Assembly: GCA_036419695.1 (NCBI GenBank)
Contig: CP143946.1
Location: 724,501-788,500, forward strand
Length of the DNA: 64,000 bases
Direction: 5' to 3'
DNA from: [Clostridium] symbiosum
Lineage (GTDB): Bacteria > Bacillota > Clostridia > Lachnospirales > Lachnospiraceae
Below are positions 32,157 to 39,829 of the stretch, piece after piece (the first letter of the stretch is position 1; each line of letters opens with the position of its first letter). The translations under genes were made by a program, and so were the position numbers. Below the pieces are notes generated by a model, which was not told the DNA's origin, did no database searches, and was given only the letters and a program-made list of their open reading frames with translations.

Positions 32157-33974
32157 ATGAGAGAAAAATTGCAGACCCTTCCTTTGACACAGCTTCGAGA
32201 ACTGGCAAAGGCACAGGGGCTTAAAGGCGTGACCGCCCTTAAAAAAGCAGAAATTATAGACAGGCTGTGTGAAATAGCCGGCGCAAAAGCAGCGGACAAA
32301 GATACGCAGGAGAAGGGCGATGCAGAGAGCGGGGAAAGCGGCTTAACGCCCGTTTTACCTGAGACGGCGGCCGAAAAGGCGGCGGAAGACAAAAGGCCGG
32401 ATGTAAAGTTTACGGAAACCGCAGGCCAGGAACCGCGCAGTAACAAAAGAAACGTCAGGGATGAAAGAAAAGACGATGCTCCAAGGAGAGAGACAAACCG
32501 CTACAACAGGGATGACGGCCGCAAGCGCGATTACCAGCAGCGAAGCGATAACCAGCGAAGTGACAGCCAGCCTAGAAGTGATTACCAGCAGCGGGGGGAC
32601 GGCCAGTCCAGAAGCGATTACCAGCAGCGGGGAGACGGCCAGTCCAGGAACGATAACCAGCAGCGCGGTGACCAGCCGAGAAACGATTACCAGCAGCGGA
32701 GCGATGGCCAGTCCAGAGGCGACTATCAGCAGCGGGGGGACGGCCAGTCCAGAAGTGATTACCAGCAGCGCACGGAGAGCCAGCCGAGGAATGACTACCA
32801 GGGCAGGAGTGATGAGCCTAAGACGGATTTCCAGGAGCTTGACAGCGGGATTCAGGCGGATGGTATTCTGGAAGTAATGCCGGACGGCTTTGGATTTATC
32901 CGCTGTGAGAATTTCCTTCCGGGGGAGAACGATGTCTATGTGGCTCCGTCCCAGATCAGACGTTTTAACCTGAAGACGGGCGATATCGTAGGCGGCAGCA
33001 GAAGAGTGAAGACAGCCACGGAGAAGTTTGCGGCTTTACTTTATATTAATACGGTCAACGGATACCCGACCAGCGTGGTGGAGCGCAGGCCGAACTTTGA
33101 AAACCTGACTCCTATTTTCCCGAACAGCCGTCTCCATCTGGAGATGCCAGGTTCTAAGAATTCCACCGCCATGCGTGTGATGGATTTGCTTTCACCGATA
33201 GGAAAGGGACAGCGAGGCATGATTGTTTCGCCGCCCAAGGCAGGTAAGACGACACTGTTAAAACAGGTTGCCAGGGCGGTTACGGTAAACCATCCGGAGA
33301 TGCACCTGATTATCCTTCTGATCGACGAACGTCCTGAGGAGGTTACGGATATCAAGGAGGCCATCACGGGACCGAATGTGGAGGTTATCTACTCTACCTT
33401 CGACGAACTTCCCGATCGCCATAAGAGAGTGTCCGAGATGGTAATTGAGAGGGCCAAGCGCCTGGTGGAGCATGGAAGGGATGTCATGATCCTGTTAGAC
33501 AGCATCACACGTCTTGCCAGGGCATACAACCTCGTGGTCCCGCCCAGCGGACGTACGCTTTCCGGCGGTCTTGACCCGGCGGCGCTCCATATGCCGAAGC
33601 GTTTCTTCGGAGCTGCAAGAAATATGAGGGAGAACGGCAGCCTGACAATTCTGGCTACGGCACTGATCGATACGGGCAGCCGTATGGATGATGTTATATA
33701 CGAGGAATTTAAGGGAACCGGCAACATGGAGATTGTCCTGGACCGCAAGCTGTCGGAGAAGAGGATTTTCCCGGCCATCGATATCTTAAAGTCGGGCACA
33801 AGAAGGGACGATCTGCTGCTGACGCAGGAAGAGTCCGAGGCCGTGGATATCATCCATAAGGCGACCAATACCCAGAAATCGGAAGAATCGGTGGAGAAAA
33901 TCCTGGATTTATTTGCAAAAACGAGAAATAATCAGGAGTTTGTGGAGATTACCCGCAAGAGGCGTTTTTTCTGA
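32157..33974 (+). CDS. rho: Transcription termination factor Rho with repetitive N-terminal insert
   Basis: A 605-residue hexameric RNA helicase that ends untranslated transcripts. The Rho N domain starts LQTLPLTQLRELAKAQGLKG. The cold-shock RNA-binding domain begins near residue 228 (ILEVMPDGFGFIRCENFLPG). The ATPase core has Walker A PPKAGKTTLLKQ (~359-370), LIDERPEEVTD and the conserved DSITRLARAYN. Between N domain and core, residues ~125-222 are low-complexity repeats of SDYQQRGDGQSR type, rich in Arg, Gln, Ser and Asp. They make the protein about 180 residues longer than E. coli Rho. The DNA of this region repeats too. The ATG follows AAGGAGAG. Confidence 0.96.
   Translation: MREKLQTLPLTQLRELAKAQGLKGVTALKKAEIIDRLCEIAGAKAADKDTQEKGDAESGESGLTPVLPETAAEKAAEDKRPDVKFTETAGQEPRSNKRNVRDERKDDAPRRETNRYNRDDGRKRDYQQRSDNQRSDSQPRSDYQQRGDGQSRSDYQQRGDGQSRNDNQQRGDQPRNDYQQRSDGQSRGDYQQRGDGQSRSDYQQRTESQPRNDYQGRSDEPKTDFQELDSGIQADGILEVMPDGFGFIRCENFLPGENDVYVAPSQIRRFNLKTGDIVGGSRRVKTATEKFAALLYINTVNGYPTSVVERRPNFENLTPIFPNSRLHLEMPGSKNSTAMRVMDLLSPIGKGQRGMIVSPPKAGKTTLLKQVARAVTVNHPEMHLIILLIDERPEEVTDIKEAITGPNVEVIYSTFDELPDRHKRVSEMVIERAKRLVEHGRDVMILLDSITRLARAYNLVVPPSGRTLSGGLDPAALHMPKRFFGAARNMRENGSLTILATALIDTGSRMDDVIYEEFKGTGNMEIVLDRKLSEKRIFPAIDILKSGTRRDDLLLTQEESEAVDIIHKATNTQKSEESVEKILDLFAKTRNNQEFVEITRKRRFF
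32530..32820 (+). repeat. Coding tandem repeats inside rho
   Basis: Imperfect repeats of about 33-36 bases built on GATTACCAGCAGCGG and GACGGCCAGTCCAGA, in frame, encode the Arg/Gln/Ser/Asp-rich segment of Rho. Such repeats can vary in number by slippage without shifting the frame. Confidence 0.8.
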
Positions 33975-33995
33975 TTTGATTCGTTGAATTCACTT

Positions 33996-34033
33996 TGAAA
34001 GCGCTTGCAATTCATGGATTCATATGGTATACT
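33996..34033 (+). promoter_or_regulatory. rpmE promoter with overlapping cre-like operator
   Basis: TTGCAA (-35, 34005-34010), 17-base spacer, TATACT (-10, 34028-34033). The -35 box is overlapped by TGAAAGCGCTTGCA (33996-34009), a near-perfect match to the CcpA catabolite-responsive element of Firmicutes. CcpA or another LacI-family protein would be expected to repress from this position. Confidence 0.6.
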
Positions 34034-34201
34034 GGATAAGCTGTATAATTAGACGGTAGTTTTGACATCTGCGTGAGTCGTCCTTACGATTGATGGTCTG
34101 CTTAGACGATGGAAGAGCGGAACATGGGTGTGCAAGGCTTTAATATAGTAACAAAAACGGCGGTCGGAAATCGCACAAGAAAAATCAGAGAGGTGAAAAT
34201 C

Positions 34202-34411
34202 ATGAAAGAAGGAATCCATCCAGCCTATTATCAGGCAAAAGTTGTTTGCAACTGTGGCAACGAGTTCGTAACAGGTTCTACAAAAAAGGACATCCACGTA
34301 GAGGTTTGTTCCAAGTGCCATTCATTCTACACAGGACAGCAGAAAGCAGCTGCAGCCCGTGGACGTATTGATAAGTTCAACCGTAAGTACGGTATGAATG
34401 CAGACAAATAA
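34202..34411 (+). CDS. rpmE: Ribosomal protein L31 (zinc-binding form)
   Basis: A 69-residue protein starting MKEGIHPAYYQAKVVCNCGN. The CNCGN pair and the later CSKCHSFYTG pair form the zinc site of the C+ form. QQKAAAARGRIDKFNRKYG is the conserved C-terminal half. L31 bridges the two ribosomal subunits. The ATG at 34202 lies behind AGAGGTGAAAATC; a longer frame to 34109 is leader sequence. The roughly 170-base leader is long enough to hold an autoregulatory L31 structure, but none was proved by eye. Confidence 0.96.
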   Translation: MKEGIHPAYYQAKVVCNCGNEFVTGSTKKDIHVEVCSKCHSFYTGQQKAAAARGRIDKFNRKYGMNADK

Positions 34412-34424
34412 GTTTGAACAATGT

Positions 34425-34470
34425 AAGGGTTGGGTTTTAGTGGCGACATTAAACTCAACCTTTTTATTTT
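34425..34470 (+). terminator. Terminator after rpmE
   Basis: GGTTGGGTTT and AAACTCAACC form a 10-bp stem with a single non-pairing position and a 14-base loop. TTTTTATTTT follows. Confidence 0.75.
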
Positions 34471-34480
34471 AAATTTTATT

Positions 34481-34528
34481 GATTGGCAATGAAAAATCCG
34501 CGGAGCGTATTTTTTCGTTGTTTGAGAT
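34481..34528 (+). repeat. Post-terminator hairpin repeat, copy 3
   Basis: GATTGGCAATGAAAAATCCG, then CGGAGCGTATTTTTTCG and TTGTTTGAGA. Same order of blocks as copies 1 and 2, and again placed right behind a terminator (that of rpmE). Confidence 0.65.
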
Positions 34529-34560
34529 GTCAAGCCGTTTTGCAGGCAGGAGTATAGCGA

Positions 34561-35502
34561 ATGAAATATTCAGGAATTGGCGGCCAGGCCGTCATTGAGG
34601 GAATTATGATGATGAACCGCAACGATTATGCGGTGGCGGTCCGCAGACCCGATGGAGAGATTGAGGTCAAGAAGGACAATTATGAGAGCATCACGGCGAA
34701 AGCAAAGATTCTGTCCCTTCCATTTATCAGGGGGGTATTCAGGTTTGCCGATTCAATGATCCTGGGAATGAAGACCCTGACCTATTCAGCCAGCTTTTTT
34801 GAGGACGATGAGGAGGAAGAACCGGGGAAGTTCGAGAAGTTTCTGGACCATGTATTCGGTGAAAAGCTGGAGAGCGTGATTATGACGATTGTAATGGTAT
34901 TTTCTTTTATCCTGGCAATCGGAATTTTTATGCTTCTTCCTCTGGTGATTGCCAACTTTTTTAAATCATTTATTGCATCGGAACATGTGATGGCCGTTCT
35001 GGAAGGCGTAATCAGAATCGCAATTTTTATCTTATATATCAAGCTCGTTTCAAGGATGGAGGACATCAGAAGAACCTTCATGTACCACGGAGCGGAACAT
35101 AAGTGTATTAACTGTGTGGAACACGGTCATCCTCTTACGGTGGAGAATGTCAGGGCGAGTTCCAAGGAACATAAAAGATGCGGAACCAGTTTTCTCCTGA
35201 TCGTCATGATAATCAGTATCCTGTTCTTTATGGTGATACGGATTGATAATATCGGCCTCAGGATGCTGAGCCGGATTATCCTGATTCCTGTAATCGCCGG
35301 TGTGTCTTATGAGATACTGCAGAAGGCGGGCAGGAGCAACTCAAAATTCATGGATCTTGTCAGCCGTCCGGGAATGTGGATGCAGGGACTTACGACAACA
35401 GAGCCGGACGACAGCATGATAGAGGTGGCCATTGCGGCGACTGAAGCCGTGTTTGACTGGAAAGAATATTTAAAGGAGAATTTTCCGGAGACGAAATTAT
35501 GA
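34561..35502 (+). CDS. DUF1385 (YqhQ-like) membrane protein
   Basis: A 313-residue protein. It opens with GIGGQAVIEGIMMMNRNDYA, the DUF1385 signature. Two or more transmembrane helices follow near residues 105-130 and 140-165. YHGAEHKCINCVEHGHPLTV (~180-200) is a conserved His/Cys segment, with helices again near 220-260. The family is widespread in Firmicutes next to rpmE, prmC and prfA, but its biochemical role is unknown. The His/Cys motif suggests metal binding (inference). Its TGA overlaps the prmC ATG by 4 bases, so the two are coupled. Confidence 0.88.
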   Translation: MKYSGIGGQAVIEGIMMMNRNDYAVAVRRPDGEIEVKKDNYESITAKAKILSLPFIRGVFRFADSMILGMKTLTYSASFFEDDEEEEPGKFEKFLDHVFGEKLESVIMTIVMVFSFILAIGIFMLLPLVIANFFKSFIASEHVMAVLEGVIRIAIFILYIKLVSRMEDIRRTFMYHGAEHKCINCVEHGHPLTVENVRASSKEHKRCGTSFLLIVMIISILFFMVIRIDNIGLRMLSRIILIPVIAGVSYEILQKAGRSNSKFMDLVSRPGMWMQGLTTTEPDDSMIEVAIAATEAVFDWKEYLKENFPETKL

Positions 35503-36575
35503 CTACATTTCTGAGAGAAGAGAAGGGGCCCACCTGGCAGCAGCTGCTGGAGGAAGGGAAAAACTGTCTTCAGGATGCCGGAGTGGCGGATGCGGAACTG
35601 GACGCATGGTATCTTCTGGAAGCGGCTTTCTCCATTGATCGGGTGCATTTTCTGATGGATAAAAACCGGCCGGTGGATGGGCGGATACTCTCAAAGTCCG
35701 GTCCGGTTTATCAGGAATATCTTGAAAAAAGAGCGTCGCGTATTCCGATCCAGCATATTCTCGGCAACCAGGAATTTATGGGGCTGGAGTTTACGGTCAA
35801 CGAGAATGTTTTAATACCCAGGCAGGATACGGAAAAACTGGTGGAGACGGTATTGAAAGAGCACCCAGGCAGGGATATCTCAATCCTTGACATGTGTACG
35901 GGTTCAGGATGTATCGCCGTCAGTCTGGCGGTGCTGGGTTCCTATGAAAAGATAATGGCCGCCGATATATCCAGGGCAGCGCTTAAAGTAGCGAAGAAGA
36001 ATGCGCGCCGTCATTTCCTCGTCCAGAAGGGAACGGTCCGTTCGGAGTCTACGTTACTTTCGGAAACTCCGTGGAAGCTTAAGATGAGCACGTACGTTTA
36101 CCGTTCAGATTCTTCTGAAGGAGAGCGGCAGTCCGCCTCTGGAGAGGGAACGAAAGCGGCGGTGAGAGCCAGGGAACCGGGAATCGCCGCGGTGCCGGGA
36201 GTCAGGAAGAGAGAGCTGTTTCTTGTGGAGAGCGATCTGTTCTCCAGCCTGGATCAGAGCGATAAATATGATATTATTGTATCAAATCCGCCTTATATCC
36301 CGTCTTCGGTCATTGACGGGCTGGAACCTGAGGTAAAGGATCATGAGCCGAGGCTGGCTCTGGACGGTTCCGGCGACGGACTGTATTTTTACCGGCGTTT
36401 GGCCTGGCAGAGCGGTGCCTACCTGAAAAAGGACGGTATGATTTACTTTGAGATCGGATATGATCAGGCTGCGGCGGTGGGCCAGCTCCTGGCTACGGCC
36501 GGGTTTTGTGACATTGAGATAATCAGGGATGAACCGGGGCTTGACCGTGTGGTCAAAGCGCGCTGGAACAGATAG
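35499..36575 (+). CDS. prmC: Release factor N5-glutamine methyltransferase PrmC with internal insert
   Basis: A 358-residue enzyme that methylates the Gln of the GGQ motif in release factors. The N-terminal helical domain (residues 1-85) is followed by a SAM-binding fold with ILDMCTGSGCIAVSLA (~129-144) and the catalytic NPPYIP (263-268). The usual family length is about 280-290. The extra residues are an insert of about 65 (~178-243) rich in Ser, Glu, Gly and Arg between two core strands, probably a surface loop. The gene overlaps the YqhQ-like gene and precedes its substrate gene prfA by 41 bases, a conserved pairing. Confidence 0.94.
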   Translation: MTTFLREEKGPTWQQLLEEGKNCLQDAGVADAELDAWYLLEAAFSIDRVHFLMDKNRPVDGRILSKSGPVYQEYLEKRASRIPIQHILGNQEFMGLEFTVNENVLIPRQDTEKLVETVLKEHPGRDISILDMCTGSGCIAVSLAVLGSYEKIMAADISRAALKVAKKNARRHFLVQKGTVRSESTLLSETPWKLKMSTYVYRSDSSEGERQSASGEGTKAAVRAREPGIAAVPGVRKRELFLVESDLFSSLDQSDKYDIIVSNPPYIPSSVIDGLEPEVKDHEPRLALDGSGDGLYFYRRLAWQSGAYLKKDGMIYFEIGYDQAAAVGQLLATAGFCDIEIIRDEPGLDRVVKARWNR

Positions 36576-36616
36576 TTTATAAATTGGAAGCGTGATAAAT
36601 AACGCAGGAGGTTACC

Positions 36617-37693
36617 ATGTTTGACAGATTGGACGATTTGCTGATTCGTTTTGAAGAGCTGATGGAAGAACTGAACAGCCCGGATGTGGCGCTGGATCAG
36701 AAAAGGTTCCGTAAGCTGATGAAAGAGCAGGCGGATCTGACGCCGATTGTGGAGGCGTATAAAGAGTATAAGAAAGCAAACCAGGATGTGGAAGACAGCT
36801 TGGCTCTTCTGGAGGAGGAGTCCGATGAGGAGATGCGTGAGATGGCCAAGGAGGAACTGGCCGAAGCAAAGAAGAGAATAGAGGAACTGGAGCAGGAGAT
36901 GAAGATCCTTCTGCTTCCCAAGGATCCGAATGATGAAAAGAACGTAATGGTGGAAATCCGCGCCGGAGCCGGCGGCGATGAGGCGGCTCTTTTTGCCTCG
37001 GAACTTTACAGAATGTATGTGCATTTTGCGGAGAGCAACCGTTGGAAGACGGAGCTTGTCAGTGTTAATGAGAATGGAATCGGCGGTTTCAAGGAAGTGG
37101 TATTCATGGTTACAGGCCAGGGAGCTTACTCCAAGATGAAATACGAGAGCGGCGTACACCGCGTGCAGCGTGTACCCGAGACAGAGTCTGGAGGAAGAAT
37201 CCATACGTCCACCGCATCCGTTGCCGTTATGCCCGAGGCCGAGGAGTTCGACGTAGTGATTGACGACAAGGATATCCGTATTGATGTTATGCGTGCCTCC
37301 GGTAATGGGGGACAGTGTGTTAATACCACCGATTCGGCCGTCCGTCTGACCCATATGCCGACGGGAATCGTAATCTACAGCCAGACCGAGAAATCACAGC
37401 TTCAGAATAAAGAGAAGGCATTCCGCCTGCTCCGTTCCAAGCTGTTTGATATGGAGCTGGAAAAGCGCCAGAGCCAGGAGGCGGAGGAACGCCGCAGCCA
37501 GATTGGCACGGGGGACCGTTCCGAGAAAATCCGCACCTATAATTTCCCTCAGGGACGTGTGACGGAGCACAGAATTAAGCTGACGCTCTATAAGATTGAT
37601 TCCGTTATGAACGGGGAGTTAAACGAGCTGATTGACAGTTTGATTGCCGCCGACCAGGCTGCGAAGTTAAGTAAACTGAACGAACAGATTTAA
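36617..37693 (+). CDS. prfA: Peptide chain release factor 1
   Basis: A 358-residue RF1 that reads UAA and UAG. The stop-recognition region carries HRVQRVPETESGGRIHTSTA, with the P-x-T tripeptide typical of RF1 (here PET). The peptidyl-hydrolysis motif is GNGGQCVNTTDSAVRLTH, with GGQ at 231-233. A Cys follows GGQ where most factors have His, a mild deviation. The N-terminal coiled-coil region (1-100) is Glu-rich. The ATG lies behind CAGGAGG. It closes the rpmE/yqhQ/prmC/prfA group and is followed by a terminator. Confidence 0.96.
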   Translation: MFDRLDDLLIRFEELMEELNSPDVALDQKRFRKLMKEQADLTPIVEAYKEYKKANQDVEDSLALLEEESDEEMREMAKEELAEAKKRIEELEQEMKILLLPKDPNDEKNVMVEIRAGAGGDEAALFASELYRMYVHFAESNRWKTELVSVNENGIGGFKEVVFMVTGQGAYSKMKYESGVHRVQRVPETESGGRIHTSTASVAVMPEAEEFDVVIDDKDIRIDVMRASGNGGQCVNTTDSAVRLTHMPTGIVIYSQTEKSQLQNKEKAFRLLRSKLFDMELEKRQSQEAEERRSQIGTGDRSEKIRTYNFPQGRVTEHRIKLTLYKIDSVMNGELNELIDSLIAADQAAKLSKLNEQI

Positions 37694-37710
37694 AAATCAT
37701 TGTTATTATC

Positions 37711-37746
37711 ATCGCTCCATTTTATGAGAAAATGGGGCGATTTTTA
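37711..37746 (+). terminator. Terminator after prfA
   Basis: ATCGCTCCATTTT (37711-37723) and AAAATGGGGCGAT (37729-37741) form a strong stem with a 5-base loop and TTTTT tail. Confidence 0.85.
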
Positions 37747-37818
37747 ACATCACGGGAAAGTGTGTCCGTGCACTGTTTGTCGGCTGCCGTGTTGACAGAT
37801 AAAGATGAGGATTGTAAG

Positions 37819-38916
37819 ATGAAAAAAACAGGAAAGTTACCATTTTTATTGATATTTGCATTATCCATATCGTTAACTGCCTGTAAAAGCAATATGCAGG
37901 AATTAACCGTCAATACTGCGGAAAAAAGCAGTATAAGTGACGGAAGAGATGTGGTGATTCCGGAAGGAGAAGAGCAGACGGGGGAACCCGGAACGGCAGA
38001 GTCCTACGGTGAGGAGCGTGAGCTGATGACCGGGCCGGCCGGCCCGATATTGCCGGGGGAGCTGACACAGCCGGGCGGTTCTGCGCAGCCGGATGCTTCA
38101 GCTTTATCAGATGCATCCGCAGCGGTGAAGAAAGAACCCGCGATAGAAGAAAAAGACTGGTCGTCCTATTTTCAGGGGTTAAACGGAGGCGCGGTAATCT
38201 ATCTTCCCAATGAGAACAAATATCAGATCTATAATGAGAATGTATGCAATACCAGAAGATCACCCTGCTCTACGTTCAAGATTATATCATCTTTGATTGG
38301 TATTAAGAATGGCGTTATCTCGGAGGAGAATTCCGTCCGGAGGTGGAGCGGAGAGACATTCTGGAACGACAAATGGAACAGGGATATCGGTTTCAAGGAC
38401 GCCTTTCAAACCTCCTGTGTCTGGTACTTCAGAAAAATCACCGATGAACTGGGACCGGAGACGATTCAGGAAGAACTGGACAAACTCAACTATGGAAACC
38501 GCGATATCTCAGACTGGGAAGGACGCCTCAACAACAATAACAGCAACCGTTCCCTGACCGGCTTCTGGATCGAGTCATCACTGAAAATTTCGCCTAAAGA
38601 GCAGGTGGAAGTGCTGGAACGCATTTTTAGTAACGATTCATCCTATAAAGAGCAGGAACTGGCACTGCTGAGAGACGCAATGCTGATAACCGATTCCGGT
38701 TTTCCTGATGTTAAAATCTATGGTAAAACAGGACTCGGGAAGACATCCGGAATCGTGGCCGATGCATGGTTTACCGGTTTTGCCGATACGGGAAAAGAAA
38801 AGACCTATTTCTGCGTTTACCTGGGGGGAACAGACAATAGAGACTTTTCCAGCACCGACGCAAAGAGAATAGCCATTGAACTGATAAGAGATCACCAGCT
38901 GCCGCCCACCGGATAA
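37819..38916 (+). CDS. Class D beta-lactamase (OXA-like), lipoprotein type
   Basis: A 365-residue protein. The signal peptide ends in the lipobox SLTAC (Cys ~22), followed by a Pro/Ser/Gly-rich linker of about 80 residues, then a serine beta-lactamase domain. All class D motifs are intact: STFK (Ser 151, Lys 154), SCV (199-201), YGN (225-227), FWIESSLKISPKEQ and KTG (303-305). These distinguish class D enzymes from the related BlaR sensor domains, which would carry extra membrane helices. Clostridial relatives such as the CDD type are also lipoproteins. It probably hydrolyses penicillins at the outer face of the membrane. No blaI/blaR genes are adjacent. The ATG lies behind GATGAGGA. Confidence 0.9.
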   Translation: MKKTGKLPFLLIFALSISLTACKSNMQELTVNTAEKSSISDGRDVVIPEGEEQTGEPGTAESYGEERELMTGPAGPILPGELTQPGGSAQPDASALSDASAAVKKEPAIEEKDWSSYFQGLNGGAVIYLPNENKYQIYNENVCNTRRSPCSTFKIISSLIGIKNGVISEENSVRRWSGETFWNDKWNRDIGFKDAFQTSCVWYFRKITDELGPETIQEELDKLNYGNRDISDWEGRLNNNNSNRSLTGFWIESSLKISPKEQVEVLERIFSNDSSYKEQELALLRDAMLITDSGFPDVKIYGKTGLGKTSGIVADAWFTGFADTGKEKTYFCVYLGGTDNRDFSSTDAKRIAIELIRDHQLPPTG

Positions 38917-39023
38917 ACAGTAACGCTCACTGTGGGGAGTGCATGAACAAACGGAGATTACCGCTGTACCGGACCTTCACGAAGAGTATAATCAATGTAT
39001 TGAGATAGGAACAAGGTGGAAAA

Positions 39024-39350
39024 ATGAAAAACAGAGAGGAAATAATCCGCTACTGCCGCACATTTAAGAATGTTTATGAAGATCAGCCGTTCCATGATCC
39101 GGGCTGGACGGTCATGCGTCACAAAGAGAATAAAAAGATTTTTGCATGGATATTTGAGCGGGATGGCCATATTTGGGTTAATGTGAAATGCAGCCCTGAC
39201 TGGAGAGATTTCTGGCGCAGTGTTTATAAGTCCGTGATACCTGCCTATCACCTTAATAAGGTTCACTGGAATTCCATTATAATGGATGGTACGATTCCGG
39301 AGGAGGAAGTGAAAAGGATGATAGGGGAAAGTTATGATTTGACGATTTAA
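39024..39350 (+). CDS. MmcQ/YjbR-family protein
   Basis: A 108-residue protein. EIIRYCRTFKNVYEDQPFHD is the family start, FAWIFERDGHIWVNVKCSPD the central strands, and VIPAYHLNKVHWNSIIMDG the C-terminal part. YjbR/MmcQ proteins have a CyaY-like fold and are annotated as DNA-binding, but their role is not settled. The gene follows AGGTGGAAAA. Its TAA stop is contained in the TTAA that begins palindromic repeat D, so the repeat abuts the coding region without spacing. Confidence 0.88.
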   Translation: MKNREEIIRYCRTFKNVYEDQPFHDPGWTVMRHKENKKIFAWIFERDGHIWVNVKCSPDWRDFWRSVYKSVIPAYHLNKVHWNSIIMDGTIPEEEVKRMIGESYDLTI

Positions 39351-39650
39351 TTGAGGAATGAGAACGCCGCCGGGACGGTCGGGGGCGGGATGGTGAGGGG
39401 AGGTTGTGAGTCTTCAGTCCCGGTTTGAGTTTGGTCGCGGGTGGGAAATCCGGGCAAAAAAGTTCCTGCGGGAAACGCTTGCGCTCTTTGGAGTACATAG
39501 CGGACACTAACCTCGAAAAAACCTCGGTAAGTGCCGATGGACTCCCAGGTTCCCTCCGGAATCTTTTTCTCCCTTCTTCCCCACCGGTAGGTTATGGACC
39601 GGGACTGAAGACGCGTTGGTTTTCGCCATCCCGAAACCCGGCCTGCGGCC
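39347..39650. repeat. Long palindromic intergenic repeat, copy D
   Basis: Begins TTAATTGAGGAATGAGAACG at the stop codon of the YjbR gene. The left arm (GAGTCTTCAGTCCCGG, AATCCGGGCAAAAAAG) folds onto the right arm (CTTTTTCTCCCTTC, CCGGGACTGAAGAC), around a loop with ACCTCG-rich sequence near 39500-39535. Its right end GGCCTGCGGCCGCTGAATTG is shared in inverted orientation with copy C. Confidence 0.8.
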
Positions 39651-39672
39651 GCTGAATTGTTCTTATTCCTTC

Positions 39673-39815
39673 AAGGGGGAGGAGGAGCGTCGCAACCACT
39701 ATGTTCCTACGAATGCTTCAAAATATCTGCTATCTGGTCTCTGACTGGTTTGGTGAGATACCGTCAGAACGTAAAATTGTTGCAGCTTCGTAGTGGCCGC
39801 GACAGGACCCTCCCC
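39673..39815. repeat. Centre segment between repeats D and E
   Basis: Starts GGGGGAGGAGGAGCGTCGCA, then ACCACTA. It ends with the imperfect reverse complement TAGTGGCCGCGACAGG and CCTCCCC. The ends match those of 19044-19277, while the 100 bases between differ completely. No gene is seen. Confidence 0.65.
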
Positions 39816-39829
39816 ATTTAAGGTTAGAG

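Noticed and set aside
32530..32820. CRISPR-like regular repeats
   Set aside because: The units are contiguous without unique spacers and lie in frame within rho.
32461..32877. A Thr/Ser-rich repetitive frame overlapping rho
   Set aside because: It is an alternative-frame shadow of the Rho repeat region; Rho motifs fix the true frame.
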